NCBI GenBank assembly: GCA_003963075.1
Contig: RXJV01000057.1
Location: 40,201 to 104,200 of the forward strand
Reading direction: 5' to 3'
Length of the DNA stretch: 64,000 nt
Source of the DNA: Burkholderiales bacterium
GTDB lineage: Bacteria > Pseudomonadota > Gammaproteobacteria > Burkholderiales > Burkholderiaceae_C
A program made the translations under genes and the position numbers. Of this stretch, positions 46,531-55,556 are shown piece by piece; the first letter of the stretch is position 1; every line of letters starts with the position of its first letter. The notes under the pieces are model-generated. The model did not search any database. It worked only from the letters and a program-made list of their open reading frames with translations, and was not told where the DNA came from.

Positions 46531-49077
46531 ATGAGGCTGTGGCGCCACCTCAGCTGGCCCGCCTGGCGTGACCAGCCCGGGCGCGTGCTGCTGGCCATCG
46601 TCGCCGTGATGCTCGGCGTCGCGCTGGCCTTCGGCGTGCATCTGCTCAATGGTGCCGCGCTGGCCGAGTTCGCGCGCGCGGCCCGCAGCATCGACGGCCA
46701 GCCCGACCTCGTCGTGCGCGACCGCGGCGGCTCCCTCGGCGATGCCGACCTCGCCGCACTGCTGAACCGGCCCGAGGTGGCCGCGGCCAACCCGGTGATC
46801 GAGGCCCAGGCGCTGTGGCCCGGCCAATCCGGGCCCGAAGGCCGGGCGGTGTCGCTGCGCCTGATCGGCCTGGACCCGCTGGCGCTGCTGGCCTCGGCCG
46901 CTGGCGCCCGGCCGCTGGCGCCGGAGCTCGTGCCCCAGGTCGACGGCGGGCCCGAGGCATTGCTGGCCGCCTCCACCGTGCACCTGAACGCCGCCGCCCG
47001 CGCGCGCCTGCCTGCGGGCGCCACCACGCTGACCCTGCGCCTGCCCGTCCCGGGCGCAGACACACCGCGCAGCCTGACATTGCGGGTTGGCGGGCGGGTG
47101 GCGGCCGGCAACACGCCGCTGGGCGTGCTGGACATCGCCGATGCCCAGGCCCTGTTCGGCCGGCTCGGCGCGCTGGACCGCATCGACCTGCAGCTCGCGC
47201 CCGGCGTGGATCCGTCCGCCTTTGCCGCCAGCCTGGCGCCACGCTGGCGCGCCGTGCCGCCCGAGGACGAAGGCGCGCGCCTGGCCGACCTGACCCGCGC
47301 CTACCGGATCAACCTCGGGCTGCTGGCGCTGATGGCGCTGTTCACCGGCAGCTTCCTGGTCTATGCGGTGCTGTCGCTCGCCACCGCGCAGCGCCTGCCG
47401 CAGTGGGCCCTGGTGGGCGTGCTCGGCGTGTCGGCCCGCATGCGCTGGCGGCTCATCCTCACCGAGGGCGCGCTCATCGGCCTGATCGGCACGGCACTGG
47501 GCCTGGCGCTCGGCCTGGGCCTCGCGGCCGGCGCCCTGCACCTGCTGGGCAGCGACCTGGGCCTGCACAACGACAGCGGCCCGTCGGCCGGCCTGGTGTT
47601 CCACCAGCCGCTGCTGGGGCCCGCTGTGGTGTGCGCGCTGCTGGGCCTGGCCGCGGCCCTGGTGGCCGCGCTCGCGCCGGCGATGACGGTACGCCGCATC
47701 GCGCCGGCCCTCGTGCTCAAGGGCCTGGGCCTGCCCGCCGGGCGCACCGTGCCGGCCGCGGCGGGCCTGGCCCTGGTGGCGACTGGCACCGGCCTGGCCT
47801 GGCTGCCGCCGCTGGCCGGCGACACACCGGTGGCGGCCTATTTGTCCATGCTCTGCCTGCTGCTGGGCGGTCTGGCCCTGGTGCCGGCCCTGGTGCGCGG
47901 GCTCACGGCCGCGCTGGCACGGCTGCCGGCCGGGCCGCTGCTGCTGCTGGCCCGCGAGCACAGCCGCAATCAGGCCACCGAGGCCCGCCGCGCGCTGGCC
48001 GGCGTGCTGGTGGCCTTGGCGCTCGCCGTGGCCATGACCGTGATGATCGGCAGCTTCCGCGAATCGCTGATGCAGTGGCTCGACCAGGCCCTGCCCGCCG
48101 ACCTCTATGTGCGCACGGCACTGCGCGGGTCCGACGGCCTGCCCGCCCCGCTGCCACCGGCCCTGGTCGCGCAGCTCGGCCGCCTGCCCGGCGTGGCCCG
48201 CAGCGCGCCGCAGCGCAGCACCCGCGTGCGCCTGGCGCCGGGGCGCGAGCCGGTAGCGCTGACGGCGCGCGAGCTCGGCACCGGCACCCTGCCCCTGATG
48301 GAGCGGTGGACCGGCGAGCGCGCGCCCGGCACGCGGGCCGTGTGGGTGAATGAAGCGGGACGGGACCGCGACGGCCTGCAGCCCGGCCGCGTCTTCACGG
48401 CCGCGCTGGCCGACAGCGGGCGGCGCCTGCCGGTGCAGGTGCTGGGCGTGTGGCGAGACTATTCGCGCCAGGCCAGCGCGCTGTGGATGGACCTGGCCGA
48501 CTACCGCCAGGCCAGTGACGATGGCGCCACCACCGAGCTGGCCCTGTGGCTTGCGCCCGGCGCCGACCTGGACGCCACCCGCAGCGCGGTGCGGCAAGCC
48601 GCCGGCGACGACATCGAGCTGGCGGCGGCCGGCGAGCTGCGCACCCTGTCGCTGAAGATCTTCGACCGCAGCTTTGCCATCACCGTGTGGCTGCAGGCGG
48701 TGGCGCTGGCGGTGGGGCTGTTCGGCGTCATCGCCAGCCAGTCGGCCCAGGCGCTGGCGCGCCGCCGCGAGTTCGGGCTGCTGCGCCACCTCGGCCTGTC
48801 GCGGCGGCAGCTGATGCGGCTGCTGCTGCTCGAGGCCGGCCTGCAAAGCGGCGCCGGTGCGCTGGCCGGCCTGGCGCTCGGCCTGGGGCTCAGCGCGGTG
48901 CTGGTGTTCGTCGTCAACCCGCAGAGCTTTCACTGGAGCATGGACATGCATCTGCCCCTGGGCCGGCTCGCGGCGCTGCTGGGCCTGGCATTCGCGGCCG
49001 CGGTGGGCGCCTCGCTGCTGGCCGGGCGCCGCGCCCTCGAGGCCGATGCGGTGCGCGCCGTGCGGGAGGACGCCTGA
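46531..49077 (+). CDS. FtsX-family ABC transporter permease
   Basis: An 848-residue permease with two FtsX repeats: one N-terminal helix, a periplasmic domain of about 220 residues, a helix bundle at about 250-460, a second periplasmic domain and three C-terminal helices. Motifs such as [20 protein letters not shown] near residue 755 are typical. This YbbP-like architecture (two FtsX units in one chain) pairs with the LolD-type ATPase upstream. Its stop overlaps the start of the secreted hydrolase gene, so the substrate may relate to that protein. Confidence 0.92.
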   Translation: MRLWRHLSWPAWRDQPGRVLLAIVAVMLGVALAFGVHLLNGAALAEFARAARSIDGQPDLVVRDRGGSLGDADLAALLNRPEVAAANPVIEAQALWPGQSGPEGRAVSLRLIGLDPLALLASAAGARPLAPELVPQVDGGPEALLAASTVHLNAAARARLPAGATTLTLRLPVPGADTPRSLTLRVGGRVAAGNTPLGVLDIADAQALFGRLGALDRIDLQLAPGVDPSAFAASLAPRWRAVPPEDEGARLADLTRAYRINLGLLALMALFTGSFLVYAVLSLATAQRLPQWALVGVLGVSARMRWRLILTEGALIGLIGTALGLALGLGLAAGALHLLGSDLGLHNDSGPSAGLVFHQPLLGPAVVCALLGLAAALVAALAPAMTVRRIAPALVLKGLGLPAGRTVPAAAGLALVATGTGLAWLPPLAGDTPVAAYLSMLCLLLGGLALVPALVRGLTAALARLPAGPLLLLAREHSRNQATEARRALAGVLVALALAVAMTVMIGSFRESLMQWLDQALPADLYVRTALRGSDGLPAPLPPALVAQLGRLPGVARSAPQRSTRVRLAPGREPVALTARELGTGTLPLMERWTGERAPGTRAVWVNEAGRDRDGLQPGRVFTAALADSGRRLPVQVLGVWRDYSRQASALWMDLADYRQASDDGATTELALWLAPGADLDATRSAVRQAAGDDIELAAAGELRTLSLKIFDRSFAITVWLQAVALAVGLFGVIASQSAQALARRREFGLLRHLGLSRRQLMRLLLLEAGLQSGAGALAGLALGLGLSAVLVFVVNPQSFHWSMDMHLPLGRLAALLGLAFAAAVGASLLAGRRALEADAVRAVREDA

Positions 49078-50132
49078 TGCGCCGCCGTGCCCTGCTCGGC
49101 GGCGCGCTGCCGCTCGGCCTGTTGGCCGCCCTGCCCGGCCCGGCACGGGCGGCGATGCGCTTCCCCGCCGACTTCGGCGCCCATCCGCAGCAGGCGATCG
49201 AATGGTGGTACCTGACGGGCCTGCTCGGCGCGCCGGGCGGCCCGCCGCAGTTCGGCTACCAGCTGACCTTCTTCCGCCTGCCCGGCCCCGCGCCGGCCGA
49301 CCACCCCAGCGGCCTCGCCGCCAAGCAGCTGCTGCTCGGCCATGTGGCGCTGTCGGACCTGGGCGCCGGCCGCCAGCGGCATGCCCAGCGGCTGATGCGC
49401 GCCCTGCCCGGCGTGGCCCAGGCGGCCGTGGGTGACAGCGACCTCAGGCTGCGCGACTGGACGCTGCGGCGCGAGGCCGGCGGCTACCGTGCCGCCTTCA
49501 ACGGCCCGGGCTTTGCGATGCGCCTCGAGCTCGACGCGCCCGAGCCGCCGCTGCTGCAGGGCGACGGCGGCCTGTCGCGCAAGGGCCCCGACCCGGCCCA
49601 GTTCAGCCACTACTACTCGCGACCGCAGCTGCCCACCCGCGCCGCGCTGACGCTGGACGGCCGGCACCTGGCGCTGCAGGGCCGCGCCTGGCTGGACCAC
49701 GAGTGGAGCGACAGCGTCCTCGGCGCGGCCCAGGGCTGGGACTGGCTGGGCCTGAACCTGGACGACGGCCGCGCGCTGACACTGTTCCAGCTGCGCCGCG
49801 CCGACGGCCGCCGCGACTGGGCCGGCGGCAGCCTGCGCACGCCCGGCCAACCGGACCGCAGCTTCACCCCCGACGAGGTGGACATGACGCCGACGCGGCA
49901 CTGGATCAGCCCCGCCACCGGCATCCGCTGGCCGGTCGAGTGGCGGCTGCGCAGCCCGGCCGGCGAGATGCGGCTGGCGGCGGCCTTCGAGGCCCAGGAG
50001 ATCGATGCCCGGCGCAGCAGCGGCCTGGTCTACTGGGAGGGCGTGGCCCGGCTGTTCGGCGCCGATCAGCGGCCTCTCGGCATGGGCTATCTCGAACTCA
50101 CCGGCTACGCCGGCCGGCTGCCGCTGCCTTAG
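49077..50132 (+). CDS. AttH/CrtC-like secreted hydrolase
   Basis: A 351-residue exported protein of the lipocalin-like AttH/CrtC family (predicted secreted hydrolase, COG5621). A twin-arginine-like signal peptide ([20 protein letters not shown]) precedes family motifs EWWYLTGLL near residue 42, QFGYQLTFFR near 60, FSHYYSRPQL near 180 and GRAWLDHEWSD near 206. Genes of this type very often follow an FtsX-type ABC transporter, as here, where start and stop overlap (TGATG). Substrate not known; a hydrophobic or lipid molecule is plausible. Confidence 0.9.
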   Translation: MRRRALLGGALPLGLLAALPGPARAAMRFPADFGAHPQQAIEWWYLTGLLGAPGGPPQFGYQLTFFRLPGPAPADHPSGLAAKQLLLGHVALSDLGAGRQRHAQRLMRALPGVAQAAVGDSDLRLRDWTLRREAGGYRAAFNGPGFAMRLELDAPEPPLLQGDGGLSRKGPDPAQFSHYYSRPQLPTRAALTLDGRHLALQGRAWLDHEWSDSVLGAAQGWDWLGLNLDDGRALTLFQLRRADGRRDWAGGSLRTPGQPDRSFTPDEVDMTPTRHWISPATGIRWPVEWRLRSPAGEMRLAAAFEAQEIDARRSSGLVYWEGVARLFGADQRPLGMGYLELTGYAGRLPLP

Positions 50133-50208
50133 GCCCGGCCGCCCTGGCCCCACAATCCGCCGGCCAGCGCGGCGAGGCGCTGCCCCCGTCCCCCACCAGA
50201 ATCCGCCG

Positions 50209-52011
50209 ATGAGTTCGACCACCGACCGCCCGGCCGCCCGCCGGGCCCGCTCCCTGAGCGGCCTGACCCCCTTCCTGCGCCCCTACCGGGGACGCATCGT
50301 GCTGGCCCTGGTGCTGCTGCTGTTGGCCGCGCTCGCCACCCTGGCCTTCCCGCTGGCACTGCGCGGGCTGATCGACGCCGGCTTCAGCGCCAGCAACCCG
50401 GGCGAGCGGCTGATGGCGCTGCGCGAGCATTTCCTGGCCATGTTCGCCGTCGGCGCGGCGCTGGGGGTGTTCTCGGCCTCGCGCTTCTACATGGTGACGT
50501 GGCTGGGCGAACGCATCACGGCCGACCTGCGCAACGCGGTCTACCGCCATGTGCTGCGGCAGAGCCCGGAGTTCTTCGAGACCACGCAGACCGGCGAGGT
50601 GCTGTCGCGCATCACGACCGACACGACGGTGGTGCAGACCGTGGTCGGATCCAGCCTGTCGATGGGCCTGCGCAATGTCGTGATGGGCAGCGGCGCCCTG
50701 GTGATGCTGGTGGTGACCAACCCCTATGTGATGGGCCAGGTGCTGGGCATCCTGCTGCTGGTCGTCGCGCCGGCGCTCTACTTCGGCCGCCGGGTGCGCA
50801 AGCTCTCGCGCGCCAGCCAGGACCGCGTGGCCGACACCTCGGCCATCGCCGCCGAGGTGCTGAACGCGGTGACCGTGGTGCAGAGCTACACCCAGGAGCG
50901 GGCCGAGAGCCAGCGCTTCGATGCGGCCAGCGAGGCCGCCTTCGACACCGCGATCAGCCGCACCAAGGTGCGCAGCCTGCTGGTGGCCTTCATCATCACG
51001 GCCGTGTTCGGCGCGATGCTCTGGGGCCTTTACCAGGGAACCCAGGCCGTCATCGCCGGCAAGATCAGCGCCGGCCACCTCGGCCAGACGGTGGTCTACG
51101 TGACCCTGCTGGTCAGCAGCGTGGCGGTGCTGGCCGACGTCTGGGGCGATGTGCTGCGCGCCGCCGGCGCGACCGAGCGCCTGGTGGAGCTGATGGAGGC
51201 GAAGTCACCGGTGGCCGACCCCGCCTCGCCACAGCCGCTGCCCTTGACCCGCGGCGGCTCGCGGGTCGAGTTCGACGCGCTGCGCTTCCACTATCCGTCG
51301 CGGCCACAGACGCCGGCCTTGGACGGCGTGCAACTGAGCATCGAGGCCGGCGAGACGGTGGCCCTGGTCGGCCCCAGCGGCGCCGGCAAGACCACGTTGT
51401 TCCAGTTGCTGCTGCGCTTTTACGACCCGCAGTCCGGCCAGATCCGCCTGAACGGTGTGCCCACCCAGGCCCTGAGCCTGGCCGACCTGCGCGCGGCCAT
51501 CGGTCTGGTGCCGCAGGACAGCGTCATCTTCTCGACCACCGCGATGGAGAACATCCGCTACGGCCGGCCCAGCGCGACGGACGCGGAGGTCATCGCCGCC
51601 GCCACCGCCGCCTTCGCCGACGACTTCATCCGCGCCCTGCCCGAAGGCTATGCCAGCTTCCTCGGCGAGCGCGGGGTGCGCCTCTCGGGCGGCCAGCGCC
51701 AGCGCATCAGCATCGCCCGGGCCATGCTGAAGAACCCGCCGCTGCTGCTGCTGGACGAAGCCACCAGCGCGCTCGATGCCGAGAGCGAGCGGGTCGTGCA
51801 GGCGGCGCTCGAAGCCGCCATGCAGCACCGCACGACCCTGGTCATTGCGCACCGGCTGGCCACCATCCAGAAGGCCGACCGCATCGTCGTGCTGGAGGCG
51901 GGCCGCATTGTCGACATCGGCCGGCATGACGAGCTGGTGGCGCGCGGCGGGCTGTATGCCAAGCTGGCGGCGATGCAGTTCGGGCTGCAAGACGAATCGA
52001 CCACGGCATGA
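50209..52011 (+). CDS. ABC exporter (fused membrane and ATPase domains)
   Basis: A 600-residue half-transporter of the MsbA/LmrA type. Six membrane helices (about residues 30-320) are followed by the nucleotide-binding domain: Walker [13 protein letters not shown] near 388, Q-loop [12 protein letters not shown] near 434, signature [15 protein letters not shown] near 492 and Walker [18 protein letters not shown] near 510. It would act as a homodimer to export lipids, peptides or drugs; substrate unknown. The start (50209) gives [12 protein letters not shown]; upstream frame is antisense-phase to the preceding gene. Confidence 0.94.
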   Translation: MSSTTDRPAARRARSLSGLTPFLRPYRGRIVLALVLLLLAALATLAFPLALRGLIDAGFSASNPGERLMALREHFLAMFAVGAALGVFSASRFYMVTWLGERITADLRNAVYRHVLRQSPEFFETTQTGEVLSRITTDTTVVQTVVGSSLSMGLRNVVMGSGALVMLVVTNPYVMGQVLGILLLVVAPALYFGRRVRKLSRASQDRVADTSAIAAEVLNAVTVVQSYTQERAESQRFDAASEAAFDTAISRTKVRSLLVAFIITAVFGAMLWGLYQGTQAVIAGKISAGHLGQTVVYVTLLVSSVAVLADVWGDVLRAAGATERLVELMEAKSPVADPASPQPLPLTRGGSRVEFDALRFHYPSRPQTPALDGVQLSIEAGETVALVGPSGAGKTTLFQLLLRFYDPQSGQIRLNGVPTQALSLADLRAAIGLVPQDSVIFSTTAMENIRYGRPSATDAEVIAAATAAFADDFIRALPEGYASFLGERGVRLSGGQRQRISIARAMLKNPPLLLLDEATSALDAESERVVQAALEAAMQHRTTLVIAHRLATIQKADRIVVLEAGRIVDIGRHDELVARGGLYAKLAAMQFGLQDESTTA

Positions 52012-52057
52012 ACAGCACGACGGCGCAGCGTCAGCGTCAAGCCTGAAAATGCGCGCC

Positions 52058-52864
52058 ATGACGACGTCCCCCCGCCAATACGAAGACTTCATGCGCCATG
52101 TGTTCGAGCATGGCGTGCAGAAGAGCGACCGCACCGGCACCGGCACTCGCAGCGTGTTCGGCCATCAGATGCGCTTCGACCTCGCCACCGGCTTCCCGCT
52201 CGTGACGACGAAGAAGGTGCATCTGAAATCCATCATCCTGGAGCTGCTGTGGTTCCTGCGCGGCGACGGCAACGTCAAGTGGCTGCAGGAGCGCGGCGTG
52301 ACGATCTGGGACGAGTGGGCCCGGCCGGATGGCGACCTCGGCCCGGTCTACGGCGTGCAGTGGCGCAGCTGGCCGACGCCGGACGGCGGCCACATCGACC
52401 AGATCGCCGACGTCGTGAAGACGCTCAAGACCAATCCGGACAGCCGCCGCATCATCGTCAGCGCCTGGAACGTGGCCGACCTGCCCAAGATGGCGCTGAT
52501 GCCCTGCCACGCCTTCTTCCAGTTCTACGTGGCGGACGGCAAGCTGAGCTGCCAGCTCTACCAGCGCTCGGCGGACATCTTCCTCGGCGTGCCGTTCAAC
52601 ATCGCCAGCTATGCGCTGCTGACGATGATGCTGGCCCAGCAGTGCGAGCTGCAGCTGGGCGACTTCATCTGGACCGGCGGCGACTGCCACATCTACGACA
52701 ACCATGTCGAACAGGTGCAGACCCAGCTCGCCCGCGAGCCGCGGCCCTACCCGACGATGACGATCAAGCGCCGGCCGGCGTCGATCTTCGACTACGAATT
52801 CGAGGACTTCGAGCTGAGCGGCTACGACCCGCATCCGGCGATCAAGGCGCCGGTGGCCGTATGA
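52058..52864 (+). CDS. thyA: Thymidylate synthase
   Basis: A 268-residue ThyA, converting dUMP to dTMP with methylene-tetrahydrofolate. Motifs: [20 protein letters not shown] near residue 15-34, the catalytic Cys in [13 protein letters not shown] near 150, [20 protein letters not shown] near 164-183 and [10 protein letters not shown] near 211. The ATG at 52058 gives the usual length; an ATG 9 nt earlier is also possible. It overlaps folA by 4 nt, the classical thyA-folA pair, which keeps folate recycling matched to dTMP synthesis. Confidence 0.97.
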   Translation: MTTSPRQYEDFMRHVFEHGVQKSDRTGTGTRSVFGHQMRFDLATGFPLVTTKKVHLKSIILELLWFLRGDGNVKWLQERGVTIWDEWARPDGDLGPVYGVQWRSWPTPDGGHIDQIADVVKTLKTNPDSRRIIVSAWNVADLPKMALMPCHAFFQFYVADGKLSCQLYQRSADIFLGVPFNIASYALLTMMLAQQCELQLGDFIWTGGDCHIYDNHVEQVQTQLAREPRPYPTMTIKRRPASIFDYEFEDFELSGYDPHPAIKAPVAV

Positions 52865-53358
52865 GCCGGATCATCCTGGTCGCGGCCGTGGCGCGCGACG
52901 CTGCCATCGGGCGCGACAACGCGCTGCTCTGGCATCTGCCGGAAGACCTGGCCCGCTTCAAGGCGCTGACCCTGGGCAAGCCGGTCGTGATGGGGCGCAA
53001 GACCTGGGAGTCGCTGCCGGCCCGGTTCCGGCCGCTGCCGGGGCGACGCAACCTGGTCATCAGCCGCAGCGCGGGCACGCTGACCGGCGCCGAAGTCTTC
53101 GCCAGCCTGGACGCGGCGCTGGGCGCCTGCACCGAGCCCGAGGTCTGCGTCATCGGTGGCAGCGAGATCTATGCACTGGCCCTGCCGCGCGCCCATCAGC
53201 TCGCGCTGACCGAGGTGGATGCCAGCTTCCCCGACGCGGACCGGCACTTCCCGGCCTGGCCGCGCGACCGGTTCACCGAAGCCCGCCGCGAGTCGCACAC
53301 CAGCGCCGCGGGCCTGCGCTTCGATTTCGTCGACTACGTTTCAACATCCAAGGAGTAA
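52861..53358 (+). CDS. folA: Dihydrofolate reductase
   Basis: A 165-residue DHFR that regenerates tetrahydrofolate from dihydrofolate made by ThyA. Motifs: [20 protein letters not shown] near residue 4, [14 protein letters not shown] with the catalytic acidic residue near 27, GRKTWESLP near 46 and VIGGSEIY near 98. Chromosomal type by length and neighbours; nothing suggests a mobile resistance allele. Translationally coupled to thyA through the ATGA overlap. Confidence 0.97.
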   Translation: MSRIILVAAVARDAAIGRDNALLWHLPEDLARFKALTLGKPVVMGRKTWESLPARFRPLPGRRNLVISRSAGTLTGAEVFASLDAALGACTEPEVCVIGGSEIYALALPRAHQLALTEVDASFPDADRHFPAWPRDRFTEARRESHTSAAGLRFDFVDYVSTSKE

Positions 53359-53363
53359 ATGCC

Positions 53364-53942
53364 ATGTCCTCTGGCGGTTTCCATGTCCACGGCCCGCACG
53401 ATCACGAGCTGGAGCACGCGGCCCAGCACGAGCCCAAGGGCTTCGCCGGCCAGCTGGCCGTCATCACGGCCATCCTCGCGACGGTGGGCGCCTTCTTCTC
53501 CTACATGGGCGGCGCCACCCAGGCCAATGCAGCGCTCTACAAGAACGACGCGGCCATCAAGAAGACCGAGGCCAGCAACCAGTGGAACTACTACCAGGCC
53601 AAGAGCAGCAAGCAAAACCTCGCCGAGCTGGCCTTTGACCTGAGCACGAACGAAGAGCAGAAGGCCAAGTACAAGGACAAGATCGCCCGCTACGACAAGG
53701 AAAAGGCCGAGATCAAGCTGGCTGCCGAGAAGCTGGAGGCCGAGTCCAAGCATTTCGACGAGGAGAGCGGCGAGCAGATGCACCAGCACCACCGCTGGGC
53801 CCAGGCCACCACGGCGCTGCAGGTCTCGATCGCGCTGGCCGCGATTGCGCTGCTGACCAAGCGGCGCTGGATGGAGTGGGCCACCCTGGGCACCGGCGCC
53901 GTGGGCGTGGCGCTCGGCGCACTCGCCTGGCTGCACCTCTGA
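53364..53942 (+). CDS. DUF4337-family membrane protein
   Basis: A 192-residue protein beginning with a His-rich patch (SSGGFHVHGPHDHELEHAAQ), then a membrane helix (LAVITAILATVGAFFSYMGG, about residues 30-49), a long charged coiled coil (about 60-145, for example EKAEIKLAAEKLEAESKHFD) and two C-terminal helices. This is the DUF4337 layout; function unknown. It starts 5 bp after folA with an AAGGAG site, so it may be co-transcribed. Confidence 0.87.
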   Translation: MSSGGFHVHGPHDHELEHAAQHEPKGFAGQLAVITAILATVGAFFSYMGGATQANAALYKNDAAIKKTEASNQWNYYQAKSSKQNLAELAFDLSTNEEQKAKYKDKIARYDKEKAEIKLAAEKLEAESKHFDEESGEQMHQHHRWAQATTALQVSIALAAIALLTKRRWMEWATLGTGAVGVALGALAWLHL

Positions 53943-53958
53943 CGCCAGGCCGCGGGGC

Positions 53959-54363
53959 TCAGCGCGAGCGCCCGGGCCGGTCGAGCCGGGCGGCCAGCCG
54001 CTGCAGCCCCGGCCGCCAGCGCAGGAAGAGCCGATAGCCGCGTTCCATCAGCCATGCTGCGCCGGGCAGGCGGCCCAGCCATGCCAGCCAGCGCCACCCC
54101 GGCAACACGGCCCACAGCACCAGGAAGGCCGCGGCGCCGCTGTGCCACTGCCCCTGCCCGTCGCGCAAATGAAAGCGGGCCAGCAGCTGCGCTCGCGTGG
54201 TGCCCGGCGGCAGCCGCTGCGCGATGTCGCTGACATCCGCATAGCAGACCGGTGCGCGGGCCCGCAGCCCGCGGTACAGGCCGATCTCGCGACGACACAG
54301 CGGGCAGGCACCGTCGTACAGCACGGTCAGAGGCGGCGTGGCCTCGCGGGTCTCGTTCAGCAT
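53959..54363 (-). CDS. DCC1-type thiol-disulfide oxidoreductase-like protein
   Basis: A 134-residue DUF393/DCC1 protein. The CxxC motif lies in LYDGACPLCRREIGLY near residues 20-23 and the family's second landmark (Asp-containing ADVSD) near 44. These thioredoxin-like proteins are frequent next to photolyase genes in proteobacteria; their redox partner is unknown. It overlaps the photolyase-like gene upstream by 7 nt, so it is probably the last gene of the photorepair transcript. Confidence 0.87.
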   Translation of the reverse strand: MLNETREATPPLTVLYDGACPLCRREIGLYRGLRARAPVCYADVSDIAQRLPPGTTRAQLLARFHLRDGQGQWHSGAAAFLVLWAVLPGWRWLAWLGRLPGAAWLMERGYRLFLRWRPGLQRLAARLDRPGRSR

Positions 54364-55556
54364 GCGGGCACCCCGTTGATGGCGAGCAGGTCCTCGGCCG
54401 AGTCCAGCCCGTGCGAGGCCCGGCTCCACCATTGCGAGAAGGAGCTGCAGTCACGCTCGACCGGCGGGAACAGCAGCGGCGCGGGCTCGCAGGCGGCGAG
54501 TCGGGGCAGCCAGGGCGCCAGGTGGGGCTCGTCGACGCTGCGCACACTGGCGGCCTGCCGCAGCGCGGCGGCCAACTCGTCGGCAGCGCCGTGCCAGCGC
54601 ACGGCAGCCAGCTCGGCCATGCGTTGGCCGACGAAGCGCCAACGCCGTTCGGTCCAGGGCCAGGCGCGGTGGAAGTCGTCCAGCAAGATGCCGACCACCA
54701 GCGTGCCTTCGGACAGACCGGCGGGCGGATCGCCCAGATTCCAAGGGTGCACGAGCCACACCTCGCGGCCCGCGACCACGGACGCATCGGGCCTGCTGGC
54801 ACCCAGCTCGGGCGGCGGCTCGGCGGTGCACTGAGGCTCGGCCAGCGGCGGCCCGGCCGCCTCCCCGCCATGCCACGCGGCGGGCTGCCGCGCCAGCCGA
54901 TCCAGCGCCAGATACGAGGCATCGATCACCGTGCCCGGGCTGTGCCAGTGCGGCGGCGCATAGCGGGCCACGTTGTCGGCGTTGAACAGATAGGGCTTGC
55001 CGCTGCCGGTGCCCGCCACCCACTGCCAGCTGAGGTGGTTGCTGGCCAGATCGCCATCGAGCAGATGGCCGTAGAGCCAGTCGGCACCGGCGCGCCAGTG
55101 CAGCTTGCGCAGATGCACGAGATAGCTGGCCAGCCACATCCGCGCATGGTTGTGCAGCAGGCCGGTGCTGTAGAGCACCCGCACCGCCTCGTCCACCACG
55201 GGCACGCCGGTGCGGCCTTCGCGGACGTCGAGGGGCACCTCGGCCGCATAGGCGTCGTCGGGCAGCGGGCCGGCACGCAGCGAGCGCAGGATGCCGTCGC
55301 CATGGCGGTCCCAGACATGCCGGAAATAGGCGCGCCAGCCGAGTTCGAAGACGAATTTGTGCTGCACGCTCAGCGGATGCCGCGCCGCCACGCCGCGCAG
55401 CACATCGGCCAGCGACACGAAGCCGTGGGTGATGTAGGGCGACAGGCCGCTGACCGCGCCGTCGAGCGCATTGCGGGTGCGCGCATAGGCCGCCGGCCGC
55501 ACGCCGGCAATGCGCGCGTGGGCCGCTGCCATCGTCGGGCGGGGGGCTTCATCCAT
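54357..55556 (-). CDS. Photolyase-like protein with reversed domain order
   Basis: A 399-residue protein that begins directly with the photolyase/cryptochrome FAD-binding helical domain. Seen: GLSPYITHGFVSLADVL, ELGWRAYFRHVW, GRTGVPVVDEAVRVLYSTGL, HNHARMWLASYLV, HLLDGDLASNHLSWQWVAGTG and a closing NADNVARYAP (residues about 30-225). After a linker, residues about 260-385 look like the alpha/beta domain that normally comes first: EVWLVHPWNLGDPPAGL, GTLVVGILLDDFHRAWPW and LLFPPVERDCSSFSQWWSRA. The gene overlaps both neighbours by 7-8 nt. Activity (repair or signalling) cannot be read from sequence. Confidence 0.85.
   Translation of the reverse strand: MDEAPRPTMAAAHARIAGVRPAAYARTRNALDGAVSGLSPYITHGFVSLADVLRGVAARHPLSVQHKFVFELGWRAYFRHVWDRHGDGILRSLRAGPLPDDAYAAEVPLDVREGRTGVPVVDEAVRVLYSTGLLHNHARMWLASYLVHLRKLHWRAGADWLYGHLLDGDLASNHLSWQWVAGTGSGKPYLFNADNVARYAPPHWHSPGTVIDASYLALDRLARQPAAWHGGEAAGPPLAEPQCTAEPPPELGASRPDASVVAGREVWLVHPWNLGDPPAGLSEGTLVVGILLDDFHRAWPWTERRWRFVGQRMAELAAVRWHGAADELAAALRQAASVRSVDEPHLAPWLPRLAACEPAPLLFPPVERDCSSFSQWWSRASHGLDSAEDLLAINGVPAC

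Noticed and set aside
45535..49146. A 1203-codon open frame on the minus strand opposite the SPFH-ABC operon
   Set aside because: It is antisense to clearly recognisable genes, its translation is low-complexity Gln/Arg/Gly/Ala sequence with no family match, and long antisense frames are expected in GC-rich DNA.
52861..53358. folA as an acquired trimethoprim-resistance gene
   Set aside because: It overlaps thyA in the standard chromosomal pair and has no cassette or integron features around it.
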